40,713 nt of DNA from an uncultured Collinsella sp. (GTDB lineage Bacteria; Actinomycetota; Coriobacteriia; Coriobacteriales; Coriobacteriaceae). The notes beneath the pieces are model-generated. The model was not told the origin of the DNA. It searched no databases and saw only the letters and a list, made by a program, of their open reading frames with translations. Shown one piece after another: positions 30,890-40,159 of this stretch. Each line of letters begins with the position of its first letter. The first letter of the stretch is position 1. Position numbers and translations under genes: made by a program. The stretch is taken from positions 1 through 40,713 of the forward strand of contig CASELS010000005.1 of the NCBI GenBank assembly GCA_949288855.1. The letters are read 5' to 3'.

Positions 30890-33800
30890 CTAATCCCTCA
30901 CAATTGACAGCAGGTCATCAAAATTACTCACCGTGTCAAATCGAACATCCTCGCCACTCATCTCGTTAAAAAGCTTTTTGGCGCAGGCAATTTTTGCGTT
31001 CTCAACGCCACGTAAATCCATGGTTCTCATAGAACCCTTGGTCTCGGCAACAAAGAACACGTGCTTCACGCTTTCCCGCTTGAAGGCAATGGCCCAGTCG
31101 GGAGCATAATTGCCAACTGGCGTTGGAATCTGGAACGAGCGCGGCAGCTTGGCGTAGACAACCACCTCGTCAGCGGCGTCCAGGTCCTCGGCAAACCGGC
31201 GTTCCACGGACTTCACCGCCGTCCCATCCGGAAACACGTAGTCCTGCACATTCTTCTTGGAACGATAGGCGCGCGCCATACTCTCAGGCATGGCATCCGT
31301 GAAGATGGCAGCATCGTAGCGTTCCTCAAGGCGGTTGTAGCTAATATGCTCCACAACCATCGTTGCCTTCTCGTCGACGATGGCATCCCCCACTTTTGCA
31401 ATAAACTCCTCAGGGTTCTCCTTGAAGAGGGCGAACTTCACAGGGCTCATCTCAGAGAGAATCCTCGCCGCGCTACGACGCGTGATGGCAGCACGCTTGG
31501 CAACCTCACCCACTAGGTCGTACTTGACGTGAATGGGAGATACCTCAGAGAAGCTATGCGTCTCCGTCAGCCTCTTCTCGAAGTGACTCTTCGAGTCGAG
31601 CTGCTCGGCACTCCCCCGCTCGGCCTGCTCACCGGTGACGATGCGATACGTCACCTTGGGGACCATAAGGTTGCGGTTAATGTTATCCACGGCCTTGCGC
31701 CGCAGCTCATCGTCATCAAAGTGGACGGTATACGCCTGTTTGAAGTTGATCTTATTCCAAAGCTCCTGAAACTCTCGCTTGCCAAAGTTCTCGTTAAGAG
31801 GATTGGAAAGGACCTTCGTCTCGAGACCGTTGCCCACCATGTCATCAAGCACTGAGCTGTCAAAGACGCTCGTCAGGGCGGTCTCGATAAGCGGAAGCTT
31901 CTGCTCGATAACCGTGCGCGCGGCATCGGGGAGTGCCCCGATCTCCTCACGCCTGATGCCCTCGGTCTTGAACTTGTCGGTAACGCTGCCATCAAGCCCG
32001 ACGTACTCAAGCTTCACAAGTACGTTGTGCACAATTTCCGCCTGTTCGCTATTCAACTCAAGTTTCACGCCATTCGAACCAACAAAGTGAAAGTCCTGGA
32101 GGAACTCCCTCGTGACCTTCTTCGGTCGCTCGCGCAGCTCTGCACGGATGTCCTTCTGCAGGTCGTTCACGAAGCTCGAATAGCTCTCGGATGCGATGAC
32201 CGTGAGGAGGTTTACCTTCTGGACCATGTCCTCGCCAAGCGCACCAACATCCTGACGGTCGCCTTCCTGATTCACGCACAGACGCATGCCACGGCCTACC
32301 TCCTGGCGCTTGCTCGTCTCGGAACCAGACTCCTTGAGCGTGCATATCTGGAAGACGTTAGGGTTGTCCCATCCTTCGCGAAGCGCTGAGTGGGAGAAGA
32401 TAAAGCGCGTAGGCTCGTCAAAGGAAAGCAGGCGCTCTTTGTCCGTTAGGATGAGGTCATAAGCACTTTCGTCGTCGGAATACTCCGACCCGCGTTTTGT
32501 TGCGCTGTCGATTGCGCGGTGTTTTTTATCTATAGAGAAATATCCTTTATGAACCTGACTCGCCTCGAACCTCCCAAGGTACGAGGCGTAAGATCCAGGA
32601 GCATCATCTTCGAAGCGTGGGGAAGCAAGCCGTTCCGCAACAGCGGCGGCGTATTCCTCCTCGAACACTCGACCGTATCCAACCGTCAGCTCTTCTCCGT
32701 CGTCCGAGTATGCGCGGTATTTCGCGACCTCATCGATAAAGAAAAGTGAGAGGCACTTGATGCCCCGCGAGTAGAGCTGCTCCTCCTTCTGGAGATGGCT
32801 CTTAATAGTCTCGCGAATCTGAACGCGACGGATGTCCTCACCGGCAGAGTCACCGACAACCTCGCCGCAATGCAACTCCTCGCCATTGCGGAAGCGCACA
32901 TAGCCGAGAGCGCCGTCTTGATCGGCGCGAATCTCAGACACGACGAAATCGTTGCGATAGGCCTCGAGCTCGCCCGAGGCAATGTAGATGTCGTCACCCT
33001 CGTTAAACGAACCAATGACCTTCTTCACGCTGCCGTTAGCCATGAGCTTCTTGAACTCGATGCGCGCAACAGGAGCGGCCTTGCTCACCTTGATCTCTTG
33101 CAGACAGAGGTAGCCGTCCGTACCGCGCATGCCTCGCACCTCAAAGCCCTTGACCTCGATGCGCTTCACGAGGCGCATGTTGTAGGCGTCGAGCGCGTCG
33201 AGCGCGTAGACCTCGTTGTGGTGCTCCGCATGCGTAGCCGAGTAGTTGAGCGAGAAGAGCGGACGGAACTGCTGCATCGCCTTGCGCGTCGCGCTGTTCT
33301 TCTTCCCCATCTTCTGCGGCTCGTCGAGAATGAGGATGGGGTTGGTAGCTGCCAGGACGTCGATGGGGCGGCGGCTGCCAAAGTCGTCACGCTCGGAGAA
33401 CATGATGCGGGCGGTCTTGTCGCCCCCACGCCCCTCCTTGCTCTTGGACTCGTCGAACGCGTTGAACGCCTGCATGTTAATGACCATGACGGAGATGTCG
33501 CTTCTGCTGGCAAAGGCATCGAGCTCGTTCAGGCGCGAGCTGTTGTAGACAAACCACCAGATGCGCTTCCCGTAGCGATCGGCAAAGTGCCGCTCGGTCA
33601 TAGCGAACGACTTTGCCACGCCCTCGCGAATGGCGACGCTCGGCACCACGATAATGAACTTAGACCACCCGTAGCGCTTGTTGAGCTCGAAGATGGTCTC
33701 GGTATAGACGTAGGTCTTGCCGGTGCCTGTCTCCATCTCAACGTCCAGCTCGCAGGCGCCAAGCGCATGACTGAGCTTGCCCGAGCGCTCGATACCATTG

Positions 33801-34057
33801 CGGTCCTGGATCTTCTTGATATTGTCGAGAAGAACCTCGGAGTCCATCGTCAACGGAGCGTTTTTGTAGCCATCAGAAGCATCGGCATCAAGACTGTCGA
33901 AGTTGCCAATGAACGCCTGGCCCCTCTTGTTATAGAACCCGGCCCCCAGGTCACGAACGAACTGCTGTCCATTAACTTTGGGCTGGCCTTTGAAGACATC
34001 GGCAACTGCGTCTGCTGCCAGAGTCTGGTACTGCTGGACCTTGAACTTGAACTCCAT
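30890..34057 (-). CDS. Type III-like restriction subunit (Res), helicase-nuclease
   Basis: A 1055-residue protein. The SF2 translocase has Walker A in METGTGKT (about 108-115), the DEAD-like box ILDEPQKMG, a SATH motif III, and helicase-C motifs SALREGWDNPN and QEVGRGMRL. A C-terminal PD-(D/E)XK nuclease is visible: Asp987 in APDWAIAF, and Glu1005 and Lys1007 in VAETKG. This is the layout of type III restriction subunits, which translocate and cut DNA when paired with Mod at unmethylated sites. It starts 3 nt after the Mod stop. Length is within the usual 900-1100. Catalytic residues appear intact. Confidence 0.9.
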   Translation of the reverse strand: MEFKFKVQQYQTLAADAVADVFKGQPKVNGQQFVRDLGAGFYNKRGQAFIGNFDSLDADASDGYKNAPLTMDSEVLLDNIKKIQDRNGIERSGKLSHALGACELDVEMETGTGKTYVYTETIFELNKRYGWSKFIIVVPSVAIREGVAKSFAMTERHFADRYGKRIWWFVYNSSRLNELDAFASRSDISVMVINMQAFNAFDESKSKEGRGGDKTARIMFSERDDFGSRRPIDVLAATNPILILDEPQKMGKKNSATRKAMQQFRPLFSLNYSATHAEHHNEVYALDALDAYNMRLVKRIEVKGFEVRGMRGTDGYLCLQEIKVSKAAPVARIEFKKLMANGSVKKVIGSFNEGDDIYIASGELEAYRNDFVVSEIRADQDGALGYVRFRNGEELHCGEVVGDSAGEDIRRVQIRETIKSHLQKEEQLYSRGIKCLSLFFIDEVAKYRAYSDDGEELTVGYGRVFEEEYAAAVAERLASPRFEDDAPGSYASYLGRFEASQVHKGYFSIDKKHRAIDSATKRGSEYSDDESAYDLILTDKERLLSFDEPTRFIFSHSALREGWDNPNVFQICTLKESGSETSKRQEVGRGMRLCVNQEGDRQDVGALGEDMVQKVNLLTVIASESYSSFVNDLQKDIRAELRERPKKVTREFLQDFHFVGSNGVKLELNSEQAEIVHNVLVKLEYVGLDGSVTDKFKTEGIRREEIGALPDAARTVIEQKLPLIETALTSVFDSSVLDDMVGNGLETKVLSNPLNENFGKREFQELWNKINFKQAYTVHFDDDELRRKAVDNINRNLMVPKVTYRIVTGEQAERGSAEQLDSKSHFEKRLTETHSFSEVSPIHVKYDLVGEVAKRAAITRRSAARILSEMSPVKFALFKENPEEFIAKVGDAIVDEKATMVVEHISYNRLEERYDAAIFTDAMPESMARAYRSKKNVQDYVFPDGTAVKSVERRFAEDLDAADEVVVYAKLPRSFQIPTPVGNYAPDWAIAFKRESVKHVFFVAETKGSMRTMDLRGVENAKIACAKKLFNEMSGEDVRFDTVSNFDDLLSIVRD

Positions 34058-34060
34058 AAC

Positions 34061-36109
34061 CTAGATCACCTCGACCTCGGTAATGGAGCTGTAGTTCTTA
34101 AAGATCTCAGCGAAGTTCGAGACGGCATCGTCGCCGGCGAAGGAGGCGTCGCGCATGACCGCGTAGTCGGGCTCCATCTTAGCCATTGCCGTCATGACCT
34201 CGACAGGCACGTCCCTGTCGAAGCTGGCGACAAGACGGCCGCCGTCGACCGAGAAGACCGTGCAGCCGTCGACATCAAGCCGCTCGATGGGCGCTGAGAG
34301 TTCAATCTGCTTCTTAAGCATCACTTGGATAATGAGGTCATCCGCCGTGCGCCCCGGTTTGAGGTTGTCCGCCATGCCAGCGAGCATTTGCTGAGAGTAC
34401 TTCGCTGGTTCTGCGGACACGTCTTCGAAGTTCGAGGAGTCAATCTTGAGTACGCGGAAGCCAACATCGGGAATCCTCTTCGGCTCCTCTCCGAGCTTGA
34501 GCTGACGGTTGGACTCCTCTACTTCAGCAGCAATCTTCTTGCCCGCGCGGCGGATGCGCTCCTTACCAACGCTTGAAACGGAATGGGGTGAGCATGTTTC
34601 TTCGCAGAGTGCTATCGCGTTCTTGATTATTTTCTCGGCACTCTTCTTTTTCGTTCGGGCTAGATTTGCATCCAAATCTTCAGGAATTTGAACCAAGATG
34701 AAACGCCGAGACGATTGGTCACCGAGATTGCTTAACCACATGGCGTGAGCAAATGATCCCGACCCCGAAAAGAAGTCCATTACAATGTCGTCGCCATCAC
34801 TCATCATCGAAATCAGGCGACTCAGAATCGTCTCGTCCTTAGGGTTGGAAAAGACCTCACCTCCCATAAGCCTTGCAAGACGCTTCGAAGCAGCGCGACC
34901 GTCCTGATAGAACACGCTATAAGGAGCAGAATACTCGTGATCTTTGAGATATCGCTTGAAACACGGCACCTTTGCTTCGTCCTCACCAAATTGGACAAGG
35001 TCTTCGGAAATAACCTCCTGCATCCTTCTTTCTGAAAATAGCCAGCCGCGCGAGGGAATGGTCACAGGTTTGCGCGTTACAGGATGCAGGACCTCGTATC
35101 GTGGACCGCCGCCACCAGGCCATGAAATGTCCCCCGGAAAGAAGATTCCCCTATCATCGACCTCGCAATAATGACTGTGATTCTTCGCCGGGTCATTTAC
35201 TGGGAGAGAGCGGTACCAGGCTTTAAGCCCAGTCGCAACAGCTCCATTATCTGAACCGTATTCTTTACGAAGCTTCTCGTACTCAGCATATATTTCGTCG
35301 ATGCCGCTCTTGCGTTCACGCCACATCACACCTCGGTCTTTAAGAATGGCAAGGGAACGAACATAGCAAATGATGTATTCATGAGAAACCGAAACATACT
35401 TTGAATCGTTCTTTCTGCCGGCGGCCCAGATAAACTCAGCAACAAGGTTTCCCTGCCCGAAGATTTCATCCACAATCTTCCTGAGGTTTTCAACCTCGTT
35501 TTCGTCAATGCTAATAAAGAGGGCACCATCATCTGTAAGAAAGTCTCGCGCCAAAAGCAGACGAGAATACATCATTGAGCACCAGTCGGAATGAAACCGA
35601 CCATTGGTCTCGCGATTCACGACTAAACGAGCCCCAGTGTCGTCATAATCTGCGCTCATCTTTTCGTATTCCCCGGGTGACAGTGCAAAGTCGTCTTGGT
35701 AAATTAAATCGTCCCTTGTGTTATAGGGCGGGTCGATGTAAATCATCTTGACCTTGCCGGCGTAGGTGTTGCGCAGGAGCTTGAGCGCGTCGAGGTTGTC
35801 GCCCTCGATGTAGAGGTTGCCGGTCGTGTCCCAGTCCACGCTCTCCTCAGGACACGGGCGCAGGCACTTGTCTATCTGGCGGTATGCCTCCTGCTTGGCT
35901 TCGCGCTTGCCCGGCCAGGTAAACTGGTAGCGCTCCCTCTGCCCCTCGGCGACATCGCCCACGCGCTCCTTGAGGGCATCGACGTCGATGGCGTGGCGAA
36001 GGGTGCCATCGGGCTCGCGGACCTCAGTCACGACCTCGGGAAAGAGCTCGGCGAGCTTCTCGACGTTCTCATCGATGATGTTCTCGGTAGTGTGGGACAG
36101 CTTTTCCAT
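34061..36109 (-). CDS. Type III-like adenine DNA methyltransferase (Mod)
   Basis: A 682-residue beta-class amino-methyltransferase: catalytic DPPY at residues 126-129 (MIYIDPPYNT) comes before the AdoMet site FFSGSG at 446-451, the order found in type III Mod subunits. The stretch between them is the target-recognition domain. Mod should set sequence specificity for itself and Res by methylating adenine on one strand. Its start overlaps the DUF4391 stop by one base. GC of the central part, about 34600-35700, falls to around 37-53% in sampled lines, compared with over 60% in the flanks, which points to exchange of the recognition domain. Confidence 0.92.
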   Translation of the reverse strand: MEKLSHTTENIIDENVEKLAELFPEVVTEVREPDGTLRHAIDVDALKERVGDVAEGQRERYQFTWPGKREAKQEAYRQIDKCLRPCPEESVDWDTTGNLYIEGDNLDALKLLRNTYAGKVKMIYIDPPYNTRDDLIYQDDFALSPGEYEKMSADYDDTGARLVVNRETNGRFHSDWCSMMYSRLLLARDFLTDDGALFISIDENEVENLRKIVDEIFGQGNLVAEFIWAAGRKNDSKYVSVSHEYIICYVRSLAILKDRGVMWRERKSGIDEIYAEYEKLRKEYGSDNGAVATGLKAWYRSLPVNDPAKNHSHYCEVDDRGIFFPGDISWPGGGGPRYEVLHPVTRKPVTIPSRGWLFSERRMQEVISEDLVQFGEDEAKVPCFKRYLKDHEYSAPYSVFYQDGRAASKRLARLMGGEVFSNPKDETILSRLISMMSDGDDIVMDFFSGSGSFAHAMWLSNLGDQSSRRFILVQIPEDLDANLARTKKKSAEKIIKNAIALCEETCSPHSVSSVGKERIRRAGKKIAAEVEESNRQLKLGEEPKRIPDVGFRVLKIDSSNFEDVSAEPAKYSQQMLAGMADNLKPGRTADDLIIQVMLKKQIELSAPIERLDVDGCTVFSVDGGRLVASFDRDVPVEVMTAMAKMEPDYAVMRDASFAGDDAVSNFAEIFKNYSSITEVEVI

Positions 36110-36723
36110 CAGGACTCTCCCTCCAGACGGGACAGCTCAGCCTCGATCGCACGCTTGCGGTCGAAAAGAGCGTTCCTCTTGGTAATTTGCTTTTCTGACT
36201 TGCGCTTTCGTTCAACCTGTTCAAGCTCGAGCCGCAGCGCCTCGCTCCGCCTCTTGCGCTCAAGGCGCCCGGTAAGGTCAACGGAGTTGGCGTCGCCAAA
36301 AATGACCTGAGACGAGATGGAATTCCAGAGCTCTCCCAAGGTCGATCCCGTCAACTCGAGCTTGGCGTCATCAGCCGACACCCATTTCGTCTCATAGAGA
36401 CGATCTCGCCTCACGAGCAACTTGCAAGACTCATCCGTTAGACAAACGAAGAGCAGCTTGTTGGGTATCGAGCGGGCAACCAACTCGATTGCCCCATAGG
36501 GGACATCAGTACCTTTGAGGCGGAGCGCGAGAACATCTATCTCCGCCACGTCCTGGTCACTGGGGATGTGGATGCTGGCCTCCTTGATGGAGGCAACCAT
36601 CTCGATGCGTTCGACCTGCTGGACGAGCTGTTCCTTGATGGCAGCCGTCGTCTTAAGGTGCTCGTAGAACGCCTTCTTGGGCATCACACGGTTAACGAGA
36701 ACCGTGCTCGGCAAGTTAAGCAC
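36109..36723 (-). CDS. DUF4391-family protein of the restriction operon
   Basis: A 204-residue protein of the DUF4391 family, seen mainly next to type III-like Mod/Res genes and SNF2-type helicases; its function is unknown. It has a mixed N-terminal part (LPSTVLVNRVMPKKAFYEHL, then IHIPSDQDVAEIDVLALRL) and a charged C-terminal coiled coil (about 150-200, LERKRRSEALRLELEQVERK) suited to protein contacts. The start is a GTG overlapping the helicase stop by 8 bp, with GAGG a few bases upstream. Its end overlaps the Mod start. It is likely a scaffold or adaptor, which is inference. Confidence 0.8.
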   Translation of the reverse strand: MLNLPSTVLVNRVMPKKAFYEHLKTTAAIKEQLVQQVERIEMVASIKEASIHIPSDQDVAEIDVLALRLKGTDVPYGAIELVARSIPNKLLFVCLTDESCKLLVRRDRLYETKWVSADDAKLELTGSTLGELWNSISSQVIFGDANSVDLTGRLERKRRSEALRLELEQVERKRKSEKQITKRNALFDRKRAIEAELSRLEGES

Positions 36724-39700
36724 GAGTCCTCACCACCAAGAAACAAACAAGCTCGAAGTCGTCGAGGCCAGCGACGTCGTTCTCCAGGAAGCTCGTGGTG
36801 CCGCCGGAGAAGAAGCTGTCGAGATCGGCCTCGGCCTTCTCCTCCACGATCGACTCGATGGCGCTGCGCAGCAGACTTGAGGCGGCGCGCATGTCTCGCC
36901 CGTTCTTCGTAGCCTTGTTGTAAGCACGGCAGAGCGACGAATCGGGCTCGGACTTGCCTTTACACAGGCGTCTCATGGCGTCGAGAGACTCTTTGGGATC
37001 GAGGTAGCCGTGCACCACCTCGCCGTCATCGCTTACGTACACCAGGTAGAACGGGTGAATCTGGTTGCGCGTCTTGGCGTCAAGCTCCTGGTTCACGTTG
37101 CGGAGCACGAAGATGATGCCCGGCGTGTCACCCTCTACCACGGCATCAATGCCCGTGGGAACGTGGTCGATATCCGGGTTCTCCTGGTAGTAGGAGACGA
37201 GGTCCATCCGGAAGTCGTTGAGGCCGAGGTCGGTTATCGAGACTCCGCCCGAAACGTCCTCGAGGTCAACGACCTCGTGTTTCATCTGCTCGAGTTGCTG
37301 CTTGCGGTACTCGAGGTCACCCTTCTCGTCCTCGTTGATGTAGTCGTCGTCGCCGGTCGAGGTCATGACAACGGCGTGCATGCGGTTCTCGACGCGCGCC
37401 TTGAGGTTGATGTAGTTATCCAGGTCCTCGTCCGGCCAGAAATTGACGAGCTGAATGACATCGTTCCTTGAGCCGATACGGTCCACGCGGCCAAAGCGCT
37501 GGACGATGCGCACCGGGTTCCAATGGATGTCATAATTCACCAGATAGTCGCAGTCCTGGAGGTTCTGCCCCTCTGAGATGCAGTCCGTGGCAATAAGGAT
37601 GTCGATGTCCTTGTCACGCAGGCGCGGGTAGACCTTGTCGCGGTCCTTGGAGACAGGCGAGAAGCAGGTGAGAATCTCGGAGAGATCACCGCGAACCCCG
37701 TCAACGTTGGTCTTGCCGCCACCCGATCCTGTGACCTCCGCTACCCCCAAGCCGAGTTCACGGGATGCGAACTCAGAAACGTGTTCATAAAGGTAATTCG
37801 CAGTGTCAGCGAAGGCAGTGAAGACAATGACCTTCTTGTTGCCCGAGTTGATGGGATTCTCTGCCTTCTCAGCGATGAGGCGTTCGAGACGCAAGAGCTT
37901 GTCGTCATGCTCGGCATCGATGCCGCGGATCATCTCAATCAGACCCTCAATGGTCTGGGCATCGTCCCGAACATCCTTTTCCCAACTCTTCCAATCGAGA
38001 TCGCGCAAATCGAACTGTGTTTTACCGCCCACGGAAAAGTCCATGAAATCGGCGTCCTCGTAATCAAAATCAAAGCCGGTCCCAAACGAGGACGAATCAA
38101 CGCTCTTAGAAACAGCGCCCTCCGCCTTGAACACCTCAATGGTGTTGAGGCACTGGTTCATGACAGAAAAAACGCGCTCGAGCGTGAGCCTGAACGACGA
38201 GACGGAGCTCTCGAGGCGCTTGAGCAGGTTGGCTGCCATGAGCTTACGGACACCCGTCTCGCGGCCGCTTGTGGTGAGGTTGCCGTTCTTGTCCTCGTAC
38301 TTACCTCGAGCCGACGGGAGCAGATAGTGCGAGGGAATGTAAACAGCAAGCTTGATCAAATCAAGCGAGCTGGCAATCTCACTGTATGTGGTGCTGTTTG
38401 GCAGCGTTGAGAGCTTGGGATAGACTGAGATTGGGTCGTTGCGCCGCGGGAACGGGCCTATGGCGTTCACATCGTAGTAACGCTGGATGTGCTTGCGCGA
38501 GCGAGCAACTGTCACTTGATCGAGAACCCTAAAGAAGTCGAAGTCGAGCGAGTCAGTGAGTGCCTCGGTGCTGCGTTCCTCAGCTGGGAGCTTAGACCAG
38601 GCCGTGAAGGCGCTTTGGGCGCTCCTGAACACGTCCTCGATGTCGGAAGAGAGCCCGAGCTTCTCCGACCATCCAGCCGGATCCCCCTGGTAAGCGAGCC
38701 TCAGCTGATTTCGCAGGTCACGGAAGCGGTTGTTGACAGGGGTCGCGGAGAGCATGAGCACCTTGGTGGGGACTCCGCCGCGAATGACGTGGTTTATCAG
38801 ACGCTGATAGCGATTCTCGGTACCACCGGTCCCGTCTTCCTTTGCCGCAGTTGCCGTGTCTTCACCATTACGGAAGTTGTGAGACTCATCGATGACGACG
38901 AGGTCATATCCGCCCCAGTTGATTGTCTCCAAGTCTATGCCCGTGACGGTCCTGCCTCGCTTGCGTGAGAGGTCGGTGTGATAGAGCACGTCATAGCGGA
39001 GACGATCGCTGGCTATGGGATTATTGACCTGATTGTTGCGGTACATCGTCCAGTTGTCCGAGAGCTTCTTGGGACAAAGGACAAGCACATTGCGATTGAG
39101 CGACTCATAGTACTTGATTACAGCGAGCGCTGTGAACGTCTTGCCGAGGCCTACGCTGTCGGCAAGGATGCAGCCATCATAGGTCTGGAGCTTGTTGATG
39201 ATGGCGAGAACCGCATCCCTCTGGAAGTCGTAGAGGAGGTTCCAAATGGCACTTTCGCGGAATCCAGTCCCCTCCTTGGGAAGATTGTCCGCCGAGACGT
39301 CATCAAGGAACTCATGAAAGATTCGATAGAGCGCTGCATAGTAAACGAGCTCGGGCGCGTTCTCCCGATACATTGCTTGGATGTTGTCGATGACCGTAGC
39401 TGTGACGTCCTCGAGCGCTTCGCTCTCCCAAGCCTGGTCGAACATAGCGAGGTACTGTCGCGACTGGTCGGAACTCTGCCGCCACACGCCCGTCATAACC
39501 GGATGGTCACCCACTCCGAGCGCCCCCACCGAGAAGCTCTGGACACCCAGATATGCTGCAGCGTCTTCACCTTCGACCGCAAGACCCGACATCACTGGGG
39601 CGATCCCCGACTTTGAGGATTTGAAACGAGCCTTCGCCTTAATCCAGCTCGCACACTCAGAAGCGACAGCCTTTTGCGTGAGCTCATTGCGAAGTTTGAT

Positions 39701-39970
39701 TTCAAACTCCGTACCGTAAAGTCCTTGCTCGCGCGAGAGACGCGGGATGTAGAACTCGCGCTGCTCCTTCTTGGCGCGTTCCTTGGCGAAAGTCGGCTCA
39801 GTATAGATGAATCGGAATTCATCAAGTGACTCAAGCTGTTCGCGGAGCTCGTTGAAGGCGTACATCGAGAACACCGACGCCGCGACAGAAACCGTATCCC
39901 CTTCTTTGATAATCCTTACGAGATCATCCTTTAGGATATTGGTCCTATTATCGAAAAACGCATTGTCCAT
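36716..39970 (-). CDS. SNF2-like helicase with N-terminal PLD-like domain, first gene of the defence operon
   Basis: A 1084-residue protein. Residues about 10-190 resemble a phospholipase D-like domain as found in restriction helicases, but without an HxK catalytic motif (VQSFSVGALGVGDHPVMTG in the expected place). The SNF2/RapA-type motor follows: LADSVGLGKT (about 269-278), DESHN (361-365), LSATPVNNR, and helicase-C motifs ATDCISEGQNLQDCDYLVN and QRFGRVDRIGS. The C-terminal 200 residues are of unknown fold. Related helicases occur in DISARM and other defence loci and move along or remodel DNA. It leads the operon, overlapping DUF4391, and is downstream of a run of nine G on its strand. The weak ribosome site AAGGGGG lies about 13 nt from the ATG. 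Confidence 0.88.
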   Translation of the reverse strand: MDNAFFDNRTNILKDDLVRIIKEGDTVSVAASVFSMYAFNELREQLESLDEFRFIYTEPTFAKERAKKEQREFYIPRLSREQGLYGTEFEIKLRNELTQKAVASECASWIKAKARFKSSKSGIAPVMSGLAVEGEDAAAYLGVQSFSVGALGVGDHPVMTGVWRQSSDQSRQYLAMFDQAWESEALEDVTATVIDNIQAMYRENAPELVYYAALYRIFHEFLDDVSADNLPKEGTGFRESAIWNLLYDFQRDAVLAIINKLQTYDGCILADSVGLGKTFTALAVIKYYESLNRNVLVLCPKKLSDNWTMYRNNQVNNPIASDRLRYDVLYHTDLSRKRGRTVTGIDLETINWGGYDLVVIDESHNFRNGEDTATAAKEDGTGGTENRYQRLINHVIRGGVPTKVLMLSATPVNNRFRDLRNQLRLAYQGDPAGWSEKLGLSSDIEDVFRSAQSAFTAWSKLPAEERSTEALTDSLDFDFFRVLDQVTVARSRKHIQRYYDVNAIGPFPRRNDPISVYPKLSTLPNSTTYSEIASSLDLIKLAVYIPSHYLLPSARGKYEDKNGNLTTSGRETGVRKLMAANLLKRLESSVSSFRLTLERVFSVMNQCLNTIEVFKAEGAVSKSVDSSSFGTGFDFDYEDADFMDFSVGGKTQFDLRDLDWKSWEKDVRDDAQTIEGLIEMIRGIDAEHDDKLLRLERLIAEKAENPINSGNKKVIVFTAFADTANYLYEHVSEFASRELGLGVAEVTGSGGGKTNVDGVRGDLSEILTCFSPVSKDRDKVYPRLRDKDIDILIATDCISEGQNLQDCDYLVNYDIHWNPVRIVQRFGRVDRIGSRNDVIQLVNFWPDEDLDNYINLKARVENRMHAVVMTSTGDDDYINEDEKGDLEYRKQQLEQMKHEVVDLEDVSGGVSITDLGLNDFRMDLVSYYQENPDIDHVPTGIDAVVEGDTPGIIFVLRNVNQELDAKTRNQIHPFYLVYVSDDGEVVHGYLDPKESLDAMRRLCKGKSEPDSSLCRAYNKATKNGRDMRAASSLLRSAIESIVEEKAEADLDSFFSGGTTSFLENDVAGLDDFELVCFLVVRTRA

Positions 39971-40040
39971 CCGCTACGCCACCCCCTTGGGACAGCGTGG
40001 CTGGATATACAGGGTTAAGCCGACACCCCTACTCGGAGCG

Positions 40041-40049
40041 CCCCCCCCC
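40041..40049. repeat. Nine-base homopolymer (C on plus, G on minus)
   Basis: An uninterrupted run of nine, 71-79 bp upstream of the helicase ATG. Such runs are prone to slippage; the location before a restriction operon makes phase variation worth considering. A count error in assembly is also possible. Confidence 0.7.
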
Positions 40050-40101
40050 GCTACGTTTTTCCAGTTCACAAGCGACACCATGTGCTCGCTCCCCTTATTG
40101 C

Positions 40102-40159
40102 CCGGTATACCTCTTACACCGGTATGTCTAAAGATTAATCAACAGTACCATGATACCGG
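40102..40159. promoter_or_regulatory. Three CCGGTAT repeats, candidate operator cluster
   Basis: CCGGTAT occurs at 40102-40108 and 40119-40125 (17 bp apart, same direction) and inverted at 40153-40159. The first is part of GGTATACC. They lie between the two divergent starts and could bind a regulator of either the amylase gene or the defence operon. Confidence 0.35.

Noticed and set aside
29924-39970. DISARM system.
   Set aside because: An SNF2-like helicase and a methyltransferase are present, but no DrmA (DUF1998-type helicase), DrmB or separate PLD protein DrmC; Res with its PD-(D/E)XK nuclease fits type III restriction instead.
29924-39970. Integrative element carrying the defence operon.
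   Set aside because: No integrase, transposase, tRNA-linked repeat or direct-repeat ends were found around 29.7-40.4 kb; the only tRNA is 20 kb away.
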